Positions 27,101 to 38,929 of a stretch of 64,000 bases of DNA are shown piece after piece (the first letter of the stretch is position 1; each line of letters opens with the position of its first letter). The stretch comes from Fratercula arctica (Eukaryota; Chordata; Aves; Charadriiformes; Alcidae). The notes below the pieces were generated by a model. It searched no databases. It was not told where the DNA came from and saw only the letters and a list, made by a program, of their open reading frames with translations. The position numbers and the translations under genes were made by a program. The stretch spans positions 53,285,389 through 53,349,388 of the forward strand of contig CANTUZ010000005.1 in assembly GCA_947846985.1 (NCBI GenBank), in the 5' to 3' direction.

Positions 27101-30100
27101 TGGCAAAAGCTGAGTAATCACTTACTCTGCATATGATAAACTGACAACATTTACTAGTTAAATAGGTCTGAGAGAGAACAGCGGATAAGAGAGCTAGAAT
27201 TGTTAAGACACACCGGGGGCCTCAGCAACTGGGATCAATGATATTTCTTTTATTGAAATCACCAATGAGGAGGAGACACATTTTAACAACTTGAATTTTT
27301 AATTTTGAACTATGCCTTGGAATAGATAGATGCGAATTAAGAGCTGATGACAAATGGCAAGACAATGTAATAAACACTTTGGCTCTCATTTGAGATCCAA
27401 TGATCTATGAGCAATTTGCAGTCAGTTCAGCCACATGACAGCATTCTGACAGGTTGGTATTATTTCTGCATGTGACAGGTAGAAAAAGAATTAAATTGGG
27501 AAATTCACTGATTTGCTTAAGTTAAAACAAAGTCTGTTACAGAGCCAGAAGCCAACTCTATTTTGGCTGCCAGGCCTATGCCTGATTCAAGAGACTTTTC
27601 TCTATCCTCTCTCTTGGATCTGAGAGTATTCCTTGATTTGGAAACTCCCTGTACCTCTCCCCCCAAGTGAATACATGGAAGACATCAAGATTTAAACACA
27701 TTTCAATTGTTTGCAGCTCATCTACGTACACCTAAGACTTTACTCATATTTCAAAGCTGTCTGGGCAGCATGCTTCAAAAACCCAAATATATAGTCAAAC
27801 TATACATTTGCAATACAGCAGGAAAGAGCCATCTCTCAGGTTCTTTGGGACTGGCCTTGCAGGAATGCCTCTGAGTTCCTGAGCTAGTGTAGGCGTCCAA
27901 CACCGACATCAGACATTTTGAATAAACAATTTAATTTCCTGAAGTGTTGAAGGGGAGGGAAAAAGCCAGGGAAAGAATTTTCACATTCAAAGACATATAG
28001 GGAATGGAAAAAAAAAAAAGTTAACCCTTTAATAGTTTTTATTTCATCAAAAGGAGGTCAAGCTTTTCTGAAAGAGAACCTTCATCCCTGTTCTTATAGA
28101 AGGCTCTAACAATTAGCCCCTTGAAGCCAAAGTGGCTGCTGAAAATACCCCCACACAGACATTACTGTTTTAAAGACTGAAAAATATTTAATCAAAAACA
28201 TTCTCCAGCACAAGCCCTCCTTTACTGTAACATTAACAGCGCTGCTAGGCTGCTCCATTCTGCCTGGATCAGCACCAAACAACCGACAATCTACTTCAAT
28301 TTAATGGGAGGGGAAACAGGGAGATTTTACATGGACCACGTACATTTTCCAGAAACAATATTTTGTGTTTCAGGTTTCACTACCAGCAGCAGCAAGTGTG
28401 CTAAAAATCTGTTGTTACAGGGAGCTTTCACACCCACATATCAGTGAACATAAGAAAAGGTGGCAGCAGCACCAACAAATAACAGGAAACTCAAATACTA
28501 TACTTGGTCCTACAAAAACATTTCAAATTATGCTACCGGATACTTCCCTGGGCCAAGTAGGCTTTCAATGGCATCATAGTTGCATATTTTAATTACTACC
28601 TACCACGCTTTTGATTCTTGTCCATCAATCGTTGTTATCAAGCCATTACATCTTTTAAGTGCCTGCTCTCAGTAGTTATGGTGCAACAAAGCAAAAACGA
28701 ACCATCAAGAGGTCCATGTGTTGATCCCAGGTTTGCCACCAAATTTGTGCCACTGTGAACAAATTCAATTTCCATACATTAAAAAAAAAATTTAAATCTG
28801 AACACCAGGTATATCCAGTTCCCAAAGAATCCAACTACAGAGATTTCCAACAGCTTCAGAGGGAGCTGAATTAGGCAGAAGTCTGCAAACACGCTCTGCT
28901 TTCACCAAGGTCAAGAAAACTCAGCACCTTAACAAGTAGGAGCTTTTTAGAATATCAGCCTAATTCGTATGCAAGGATTAGTATTTTAAGAGTAAGTACT
29001 AGTACAAAGAACTCAACCCCCACCTAACTCATCTACAGAACAACAGATTTAGAGATCTTGATCTTACACATCAGGAAAACAGCTTTGCCCAAGAAGAAGT
29101 CTGTAGTAAAGCTGCCTTAGAATAAATGACTTTGTTTCCAAATTCTTTGCCTAAGCTACGAACCAAGCATTTTAATTAAGGTCTCCTAATTGCAGTTACT
29201 GTAACTTGGGGGTAGGGGGCAGGGAGCAAACATGCTTTTCCACAGTCCACTGGTACCAAAGCTGACAGACAAGCAAAGAAAAGTAACTTTAAAAATACGT
29301 TAGCTGCAGTAAATACTCTACCCACGTTCTGTGGTTTCAGAAACACATTTTCCTGTTTGAAGAAAGCTCCTCTGTCTGGTTCTACAGACCTTTTTCACAA
29401 TGGCAAACAGGAGAAACTAGGAAGAAGGGAAAATCAGGGAAGTAAGCTGTTAACATAGAAACAGCCAAAACACCTCAGACTGAAGGTCCGACCTACTCTG
29501 CCTTTAGTGTGGCCGTTCTCTCTGTTCTGTAGCCAAAGACAGAAAGGAAATACCCCAAAATACTGTTTTTCTTCAGTGATCTCTTGCAACTAGAGCTACA
29601 CTGTTTCATTACCACTGCAACAATACTAGAGGAAAAGCTGCCAAAAAGGAATGGGATTAAACATTACATTTTAATAGATTATTCAAGACAAACGAGATCA
29701 AATCACAGCACAAAAATCTTGTGCCAACCCCCACCCAAACAATACCTATTGTGAGTCAAGATGCAGCACTACGCTGACCAGGAAACTGCTTAACACAGTA
29801 GCACAAAAATGAGAAAAAAGTTTTACTAAGAGCTGGTGGTGGGCACAGCACACATGGAAGCGATAATCTCCTGTAACCGTAATTCTGTACTACACACCTG
29901 AGTTTATTTTAGTTAGGCATAGAGAAAAAAGATAAAACTCCCCAACGACTCTTTCTCATTCAATCACTTCTGGCTCCTTTGGGCTCCGAATGTCAGACCC
30001 CTAGTTAACTCAAATGAGCACTTGCGTCCCACCAGTCTCTTAGAAACATTCACAATTAAAACACAGCAGCTGACCAGCATCAATTAAGTAAAGTCTTCTC

Positions 30101-30606
30101 GAGTCTCCAGAGCCTTCTCAGGGAGATATGAGCTCACATGCTAAAGGTCCATGCAGTTTGATTACAATACCCAGGACCAGCAATAACCTGTTACATACTT
30201 GATGGAAAAGATGGCCAAGAGAGGCTTTAAGTTAACTTTAAACCATAGTAAGATCCATTGGGTTTACTGCAAAAAAGCAAGTTCTGATCCACAAGAAAGC
30301 TCTACCTTGAAATGCAATGCTATTTGAGAACAGGCAATCCATCATTAGTAAGCAACAAAGTGATGAAGATCAATGCCCTATAGCATACATAAAGAGTAAA
30401 GCCACAATCACATTGTACTAACAAAGGAATCGAACAGAAAACTAGCTAGACAGTTCTTGAAACAAAGTTAGCTGCAAACAAAAGCAATTTAAACTTGGGG
30501 ATGTCTGTTACCAAAGATTTTTCACTCCACTGAATTGTGAATAAAACAAAATTCAAAGCACAAGTTCTCCCAGATGCTGAGAACTGAGGGCCTAAAATAG
30601 CATCAG

Positions 30607-30626
30607 AAAGAAAAAGAAAAAGAAAA
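30607..30626. repeat. short (GAAAAA)n microsatellite
   Basis: Purine-rich hexamer-like repeat of three to four units on the plus strand in ITPK1 intron 2. Confidence 0.75.
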
Positions 30627-31143
30627 TGGAGCTTCAGCCCCCCCTCCCAGCAGCAAGCTTGCACTTTTATTCCTCAAAGCATGCTAAAATTTCTGTTCTA
30701 TAAAGGCCAGGAAAAAGAGCAAAAACCCCTACTCTCTTCAAAATTCACTCCAGCTTGGATAGAGTCCCTGGACTTTGATCTATTCCTTGAGACAGAAGGA
30801 AAGGTTACACCAAAATGTCAATCCCCAAAATCAAAATATAATCCCATCCAGAGCTTGTCCACCTGCTATATAGCGCCAGCTCCCACTTGCAGTCCATGCA
30901 ACCAGGAACAGCTAAATCATTTTCTCTCCATAGATTAAACCAGCTTTAAAAGGTGGCAATTTTGAAAAAGAGAACTTCTGCTGAGTGACAAAGGGATGCT
31001 GTTCAATTTGATTATCACGTACTCTTTGCACAGCATGCAGAGCTCTAACCCGATGTGCTGGCAACAATAATACTCCCTTTTTACTCTTACGCTTTCCCCT
31101 TTTCTGCCAGATACTGGGTGCAGGTCAGCAACTACAAGTACTC

Positions 31144-31160
31144 TTTTTTTTTTTTTTTTT
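31144..31160. repeat. poly(T) run of 17
   Basis: Homopolymer T run in ITPK1 intron 2. No retroposed body was recognised beside it. Confidence 0.85.
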
Positions 31161-34100
31161 GCCATCAGCCTTTCATCAAAATAGTAGACTGACTTAGTTT
31201 CTTTTTCCCTTTCCTCCCTCACATACACTTTTGCACACTTTTACAGGAGTTTTCTTTCAGTGCTTGAAAAGTACCAGAACGACAGCTCCAGTGAATTAAG
31301 CTCCCTCTTTGTCGGCAAAACAAGAGCAGCACCACAGGCAACCTCAGAACAAGCTCCCTCTATCCTCCTCTTCCCACCTCTCCAACGAGCAAGCATATCT
31401 AAATGCTGAGCTTCGCACACAGCTCTATCATACCAGGGGGCCTTGTAAAAAGTCTCTGATAATGTGGTTTACCCAGGGTGTCTCACAGGAGACTAATGTT
31501 GAAGATATACGTGACGGACACATCATGAGTCAACACATTATTGGCACGCACCTGTGCCAGCCAGCACAGTAACTCGAAAACCATGAGGTTGGCCTGAGCG
31601 CATGAAGTCTGTGGTTAAAGACTGACTGGCAAAGAAAATCTATTTTAGACAACAGTGTGAAAGAATGCTGAGTTGAAGCAACTCTTAAAGCCATACTCGA
31701 AACTACAGAAAGGCACTGTTAACTGAAAACCAACAGAAAGACCAGAAAAATTCAATGTGTTCAGTACCAGACAAAAGATGGGTGCAGATTTTATTTGAAA
31801 ATTAATTGTATATTTGGCATAAATGCTACAGAGACAAAGCTTACATTACTATTGCAGTACTAATATTGTACTTCACTTTGGAGCGCGCTCCTCCGCAGTG
31901 TTGCCACTTAACCTGGTCAGGCAGCAAACGTGCATCTGGATGCTCTCCTCTCCAATTACAAGGGGGGTTTAGGTTCTACAAAACCCTCCGCTGTAGTCTC
32001 TCTCTTTTGCAAGCTTTTTAACAGGAAAGTCTTTTCTCTTTGGGGAAGAACTTTTGACTTCTGAACTTCTTATGACATCTTGACTGAAATGATTTTTCTT
32101 TCATTGGTCAAGAGCCAGGGTGTTTCAGTAAAATGAACATGTATACACTTAAAAATAAGGAATGCCTATTCCTTTACAGGTTAAAAAAAAAAAAAAGAAA
32201 AAACAACACAGCAGAAGCAACTTTATATTTGCTCATGTTTTACTCACAGCCAAACTAGAGAATAGCTAACATGTGTGAACAGCATCCTTACATTTCTGTG
32301 ATGTCAGGAATGAAAGTAAGTTCAAAAATGCATTAAAAGGCTTATGTGGAACAGATCCACGGACACAACTGCTGCCACTGCAGCCTGTAAATCACTGACT
32401 GACAAAAGGCAAAAGGGTCTGCTGAGGGGAAGGTGAGCGCATTTGCTCTGTGCCTTATACTTTCTCTAAGCATCTGCTACAGCCACCATCCAGGTGCCAG
32501 CTGGCCAGGTTCACGTCTATTTGGCTGGCCTCACGCCCTTCAGCTGGCCTGTCAACCAAAACAACTCCGAGGAGTTAGGGCCTCTGCTCTGAAACAAGAC
32601 GTACTGATAAACTTGTGCGGGAGAAACCTCGCCATTACCCTGTGCTACCCCCTTGCCCTTCAAATGGCAGCAAGGAGAGCCCATACTGGCTGCATCAGTA
32701 CCAGAGCCTAGTGGCAGCAGGCAGCTGGACCCTCAGCCTGTAAAATCTCCTGAACTGAGATGAGTTTTTGTAATACAAAGGAATCGTGTGTTCCTGAACA
32801 AAGAAGCATCTACACACAGCTTTTATGACATGCAGACAGAGCTAAAGAGCAACAGCTTCATCCCTGTGGTTTGTTTTTTAACTACAAGGAAACAACCAAG
32901 ATTCTCATTGAAACATACATGTTTAAGAAATAACATACTCCATTGGGTTTAAATGTTCATTGCTGGGCTCGCTAAAACATAGCGTATTGCTGAAACAGGC
33001 AGTGTGTCATAGCCCACCTATACAAATTATGACGCTTTCTACCCTTGTAGTAAAATCATGTTGACAAGATAAGGAATAAGCCTAGTCATTACACCAATTC
33101 TTGTAACCACGAAAGTCATTTCAGAGTGGCAGGGAGAAAGGACTGTAGTGCTGTGGCTGCCAATGGGGCAGGCGTGGCATGTCACCAGTGGACCTTTATG
33201 CCTATCATTTCCTTCCAGCGTCATTAATCACCCCAGACATCACTTGTTCTATCAGCTATTAACCAGTTGCTTCAACACACAGATAACTTTATCAAGGTTA
33301 GTCAGTAAGAGTCATTACTAAGCACTACTACATGCAGTGCCCAAGGCCTTGTTTCCAAAGAATCCTCTGAACTGTTTCCTTCTGCTGTAAGAAAACACAT
33401 TACACTAGTACAGGTACTTATCCATGCCTAACATCAGGGGGGAAATTACAGAAAGTAGAAGAAGTCACCAGCACTTTAAAACACACGATATCAGAAAAGG
33501 ACAACTATGTTGCTTTTGGCCAAAATATTCAACTTAAACCAGGTCTCTTAAAGCACCGATTTTTAGCCCATTAGCATTCTTCAATGGGGAGAGACTCCCT
33601 CAACATGCACGCACATTGGTGGTGTGGTCTGAAGGAACAAACATGGGCCTTCAGAATGACAGCCAGGAGCATCCCAGCCCCACAGGTCAAGATTTAGTAT
33701 TTTTTATTTTGCTACAGATATGTCTCATTCAAGTATTTTTCCCCCCTTGCCAGTGCCATCATGAAGAATTCAGTTTCATGAGGCAATGCCTCAGGATCCA
33801 GACCAAACATGCAGAACCAGTGCATTACAGAGAGAAAGTACTGAAAATGGCTCGTTGACAAGGAAAGATGAGTGTGAGCAGTGTGATGAAGAGAGAAAAT
33901 AAGCCTGTTTTTTTAAGGAGGAAGGACCAACTTCAAATTCTTCCAAGCAAGCAAGCATGACTCGGCAGTATGTGACAAGACAAAATGAGATGCATTATAA
34001 ATCTTCACTAACTGGCATCTGAGGGGAGAAGATTAAAGAGCTCAACATGAACTCAACCTGCTTCCAAGTTCTGGGCCTGGCCCTGCCAATTACGTTCCCA

Positions 34101-35159
34101 AGAGTGCTGTTAGATCTAGAAACATGACTTTCTCCACTCTGCAGATCAGACCCCGGGGAGCCCTCAACGAGCACACACCCTCCTGCCCGCACCGGTAGTA
34201 GCCCGGCTGTGGGAAAGAGCAAACTTCTGCTTTGGTTCCCAATTCACGGGAATTATGTGACAGAATTTGTACAAGTGGCAATCCCACACCAGCCAAAATA
34301 TCCCAAGCCCTGCAGTTGGGAGGAAAGAGAACTACAACTAAGGACGATTTACTTGGAACTAAAGGACATCCTCCCCCCCCCCAGTGAAACTCAGTCACTT
34401 TGAAAGCCATTCTTAAAGTACGTGGCTGTCCTCCAAAGAGGATTTCTCTCTGCTGAGAGAGAGAATACTAACTAGTATTTGTGTAGTATTTGGAGCGTTT
34501 GGAAGTATCAGCAGTTTCCTCATTGACCATATCAAGGGCGTAACGCCTTCTGAGAAGAGTTAAATTCCACCAGCACAAAACAAACCATTGTTACGAGGAT
34601 TGAACGCTGAACTCAAAAATGAGAAAAAGAAGATAACCAGACAGAAGAGGTTTTGTTCCACAGCACTATAGCACAGATGTGCCCAGCACAGGTGCTTATT
34701 TTATCTATTATCACATTTATTTTAGTGTGTTTCACATGCTCTGCTTCCTTGTTTCCTTGGAATATGTTCAAGAATGTCACTGCACCAAAAAGTGACAACT
34801 GTTGAGATGAATAGCACATTATCTGGCCAATATCACGAGATATACTGTCAATCGGTGATTCCCAGGTGCAGTACATTAAGGCAGAGCAAATGCTTGCCGT
34901 CATCTCTGATACCCCTTGCAGGCTGAGCCTATGTGTTCGAAAAAGTTGCACACATTTAGACTGTATGCCTCGACTTCCCAAGTCATGACTCCTGAATTAC
35001 TAAAGGGACTTCAAACCACTTAAAGTTCACAAGAACTGTTTCTCAGGTACCTTCTGCGCTATTACAGATCATGCCAAACCAGGGACAGAGGTGACCTCAG
35101 GAGAGGTCAACACCTCTGCCTTGAAATGAGACCAGCGGCCCACATCATTCCCAGCACGT

Positions 35160-35740
35160 TTGTCCAAACCGGTCTTAGAAGTCTCATGCGATGAATTCCA
35201 CTGTCTCCCTAGACAAACACAGTATCTTTTCCGCCTACCTACCATCCCTCCTTCTTGGCACAATTGAAGCCCACTACTTTTTGTTCTGCCTACAGTGAAC
35301 TCGAGAATACACTGGGGTTTTTTTGGAGGGGTTGTTGTTTTGGGTTTTTTAATTTTTTTTTTCCTACAACAGCTTTTTATAGTGTCCAGAGATCCATCTC
35401 CAGCCTCCTCTTCTTTATGCTGAATAATGCAGTACAATACACAGTATTTTCAAGACCTCCGATCCTTCTCACTGCTCTCTTTTGGGCACTTTCCAGCTGA
35501 TCTGCCTTTTCCTTGAAATGGCGTGCCCCAAACCAAAGGCAGGAGGTGAGGCTACTGCAGCAGCAGCCTTATCAGTGCTGTGCAGAATGGAGGCATTACT
35601 TCACATGCCTTGCAGGTTGTGTTACAACTTATGTACCCCAAGATGACATTCGCCTTTTTTTTTTTTTGTCAACACTGTCAATTTGTATTCAGCCTGCAAT
35701 CTGCAAAAGAATGCAGATCCTTCTCTGAAGAGCTGCCACC
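35160..35740 (-). mobile_element. ancient degraded CR1/L3-superfamily LINE fragment, minus orientation
   Basis: Several blocks appear in the order expected of a reverse-oriented CR1/L3 3' region. They are an ATTCCACTGTCT-type block near 35190, a CTCCAGCCTCCTCTTC block near 35400, a TGGGCACTTTCCAGC-type block near 35485, a CCCCAAACC...AGGTGAGGC block near 35530 and a final block near 35680-35740 containing TGCAGATCCTTCTCTGAAGAGCTGCCA. Homopolymer insertions (T runs near 35330-35370 and 35656-35668) break it up. Divergence is high, so both boundaries are approximate. It lies in ITPK1 intron 2 in the same orientation as the gene. Confidence 0.6.
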
Positions 35741-38404
35741 TCACTAAGCTTACTATTGTTCCTTACTGTGTACCAGTTCAAACAGTTTGTGGTAAAGGGA
35801 TGTACCATAAGGAAGACGCAAACTTCCTGAAGCTGAGGTAAATGATTGCTAGATCACGAAACAGAGTTCCTGTGAAAGGGTGATTGTTACAGTCACTTCT
35901 GTTGCAGAATGGCTGTGCTCTGTGTTCCCATGAAATGGTTCTGCAAGCATAACGCAGTAAGCTTTTTGTGAGGAGGATGCCTACCAATAAGTGCTCTCAG
36001 AGATTAAGAAAGTGCACATATATCCAGTTCTTCTGGGATGTAGAATCTTCTCTGCAGACTACTGGAAGAAGGAGCAAGAACTCAGAAATACGGTGAACTT
36101 TTTCTCCAAGAAATACTTGGGGGCTTTTGCTCCTGCCTTCAACACTTTTTCATTGCTTAGTATAATTTCTACTATTAGGCTAGTTGTAAGTCTTTGTTAG
36201 AGCTGATGTCAAAGAAACTTACCCACCCATCCGGCCCCCGGTAACTTCTCATGATATAGTATTTCAGACTAACACAAGCAACAATGGAAGCTATTGATCA
36301 ACACACGTATGTTTTATTTTTAGGGCTTTTAAGGCTGTAAAAGCTAACTGGCACAAGCCAGGCATTTAACAAAAGTAGTATTTAGGGTTTTTTGTGGGGA
36401 ATTGGGGTTAAAGAAAATCTCCTGAGTTCCTCCTGGAAAAAACATGCAATATACTTCATGGCCTGCTATATAAAGAAACAGATTAAATTAATACCCTCAA
36501 CCTAGCATTATTCTTAAATCTATCTTAAAACTCACATTTAGGTTCTTGTGCACAGGCCATAGCACACAAGACAATTTATATTGTAAATAAAGTTTACAAG
36601 AGAAAAAGAGAGCTCTACAGCACTAACAACAGTGTTTACCATTTTATGGTAGATTTACTAAACAAAGTAGCTTCTAGTATGTACTGAAAGAAGGCTTAAC
36701 TATCACTGAAATGAAATGGGCAGAAGTGGAAGAATTAATTTAGCTTAAAAAAAGAAAAAAAACTAAACAAGACTGAGTCACCCAGAAATTTAAATTAGGC
36801 ATGCTAATATTCTGGTAGGAAAAAAATCATTGTTTGCTATGTTCAGCAGATCGATCTGGTATCACCACCAAAATAGCTTCAGCATAACTCAATAAAAAAA
36901 AAAAGAAAAAGAAAAAGAAAAAACCCACAAAACCAACCCAACCCACCACGGTGACCTGTCATACACAAATGGTGTTCAGCGCAGGTGATATAAACTCTAA
37001 CAGGAGCTACATACCCACAGAAAAATACATCCCCTTGCATAAAACCTAAAAGCTGCTGACCTGATGCAGGTAGCAATTCAAGAACATGGTCTCAAGTTTC
37101 AGAACAGCTGTCAGCAGCGAGTAGCACCTGGGAATCCAAACCAGGCCAAGAAGCCTTAGCTTCCTGTGTGACAATGAATGCTATCACTTTGTCATGGATG
37201 ATCTTCCAAGGAGGGAAGATGACAATTCGCCTTGCTCACTAAAAATCAAGACAACTGGGCTTTACTAGAGGCATTCTCAATTACCTCGCTTCCATTTAAT
37301 TCTTTTGTGGGCAGAATTTGATTTTCTCATAATTTCTATAATTTCCTGAGAACTTTTTCCTTCCAGATGCTCACCCTACTTTTATGAAAAACACACAGCA
37401 CAATAATTCTGACCATAAATAATATGGACATTAAGATGTACAAGCACAGTTCTTCTGTCGGTCAAACTGCAGGATTTATCATGACATGGATTACATCTTC
37501 AGGCAACCCCTCAACTCCTTCACTATTCATTTTCTACATGCTATAAAGAGGAAATTCTGACTCATGATGTACATAGCTACGCAGAAAAGCTACCACATTA
37601 CCATGCAAACTTACAAATTGCACACTGGCTTTTGCCAAAAATAACTGAGAATTAGCTTATCATTCAGAATGGGGGGGCTTTAATTTACCTGCTGTGGATG
37701 AAGCGTATTTCACTTCATCTCATACCACTGTAACTTATTCATGTTGCCATAACCTTACTGCCTGGCATTTCCGTGGCTCCCAGAAGAGACTATATTAACA
37801 AATGACATGCAGACGAACTGCTAAGGAAATGGAGGCTTTTACAGAGCAAACAGCCATTTGTAAATGGCTGCACCTTGCTACTCTGAACTGGTGCCAAACA
37901 CAACAACTCATTTTCTGAACAGATATATGCATTTTTCTGCATCACCACCACTCCTCGTATGGCATGAACAGGAGTCTTTTTATTCACAATGTCCATAGAG
38001 ACCTGGCAGTACATACATCTGTGCATATTTTACAAAAAGATAATATGGGGATCCAAGAGTCCTTACCACCATCTACAATTCACACCACAGCTCTGTCATC
38101 TCTGTAATGGAACAGGGCAATTCCATTTCCCTAACTTTGTATTAGTGCTCTTGCACCTGCACAGTGACAACCATTCCAAGGTCAATGTGATGAGCAGGGA
38201 ACTGATTGTATCGAGAGTCTTTGCCAACTGCATAACCACTAAACCCAGCTTGAGCCAGAGGATGAGACCAAGCAGCTAGAGGAAGGAGGAACTGTTCCTT
38301 TCAGCAGTGGCAGGGACACATGACTATGTCAGAGCTATACACTTACATCACAGGCTCCTAAATGCTCAGTTAGGAGTCCCTAGAAAACCTTGTCTTACTT
38401 TTTA
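35741..38404 (-). other. ITPK1: ITPK1 intron 2, between the old LINE and the solo LTR
   Basis: AT-rich intron. A GAAAAA microsatellite lies at about 36894-36924. Nothing else was recognised. Confidence 0.75.
36894..36924. repeat. (GAAAAA)n microsatellite
   Basis: An A run followed by about four GAAAAA units on the plus strand, directly before a CCCACAAAACC stretch. Simple repeat in ITPK1 intron 2. Confidence 0.85.
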
Positions 38405-38409
38405 GCAGG
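38405..38409. repeat. left target-site duplication of the solo LTR (GCAGG)
   Basis: GCAGG lies immediately before the LTR start and is repeated exactly at 38925-38929 after the LTR end. This confirms insertion by an integrase and fixes the element boundaries. Confidence 0.85.
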
Positions 38410-38924
38410 TGTGCTGGTTTTGGACAGGATAGAGTTAAGATTCTTCATAGTAGCTAGCATGGGGCTATGTTTTGGATTTGTGCTGAAAACAGTGTTGATG
38501 ACACAGGGATGTTTTCATTACTGCTGAGCAGTGCTTACGCACAGTCAAGGCATTTTCTGCTTCCCACCCCACCCACGAGTGGGCTGGGGGTGCACAAGAA
38601 GTTGGGAGGGGACACAGCTGGGACAGCTGACCCCAACTGACCAAAGGGATATTCCATACCCTATGACCCCATGTCGGCATATAAAGTCGGGGGAAGAAGG
38701 AGAGGGAGACGTTTGGAGTTACCGCATTTGTCTTCTCAAGTAACATATGATGGAGTCCTGCTTTCCTGGAGATGGCTGAACACCTGCCTGCCAATGGGAA
38801 GTCTTTATCTCAGCCCACAAATTTTCACACTTTTACCCTTCCAATTCTCTCTCCCATCCCACTGGGGGGGAGTCAGCGAGCAGCTGTGTGGTGCTTAGTT
38901 GCCAGCTGGGGTTAAACCATGATA
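38410..38924 (+). mobile_element. avian endogenous retrovirus solo LTR (ERVL-like), internally deleted
   Basis: The 515-bp element begins TGTGCTGGTTTTGG and ends GGTTAAACCATGATA. It is flanked on both sides by GCAGG (38405-38409 and 38925-38929), a 5-bp target-site duplication (6 bp if the flanking A is counted). A TATA box (TATAAA, 38680-38685) sets the transcription direction as plus, antisense to ITPK1. I recognise it as a very common LTR type of bird genomes; the ERVL assignment is from memory. Around 38802 the sequence jumps from the GGGAAGT segment straight to CTTTATCTCAGCCCAC. Family copies, as I recall them, have roughly 60-70 extra bases there that include the poly(A)-signal region, so this copy appears to lack it. 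The 3' terminus ends in TA rather than CA. There are no internal gag/pol sequences, so it is a solo LTR. Confidence 0.85.
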
Positions 38925-38929
38925 GCAGG
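38925..38929. repeat. right target-site duplication of the solo LTR (GCAGG)
   Basis: Exact copy of the 5 bp that precede the LTR at 38405-38409. See the LTR entry. Confidence 0.85.

Larger units (their letters stand above)
20631..35150 (-). other. ITPK1: ITPK1 intron 2, middle portion
   Basis: About 14.5 kb of AT-rich intron with no recognised exon, RNA gene or nameable transposon. It includes an imperfect ATGTTTGATTAA-type repeat at 21091-21134, a GAAAAA repeat at 30607-30626 and a 17-base T run at 31144-31160. The longest open frame, 152 codons on the minus strand at 25244-25702, has no recognisable domain. Confidence 0.75.
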
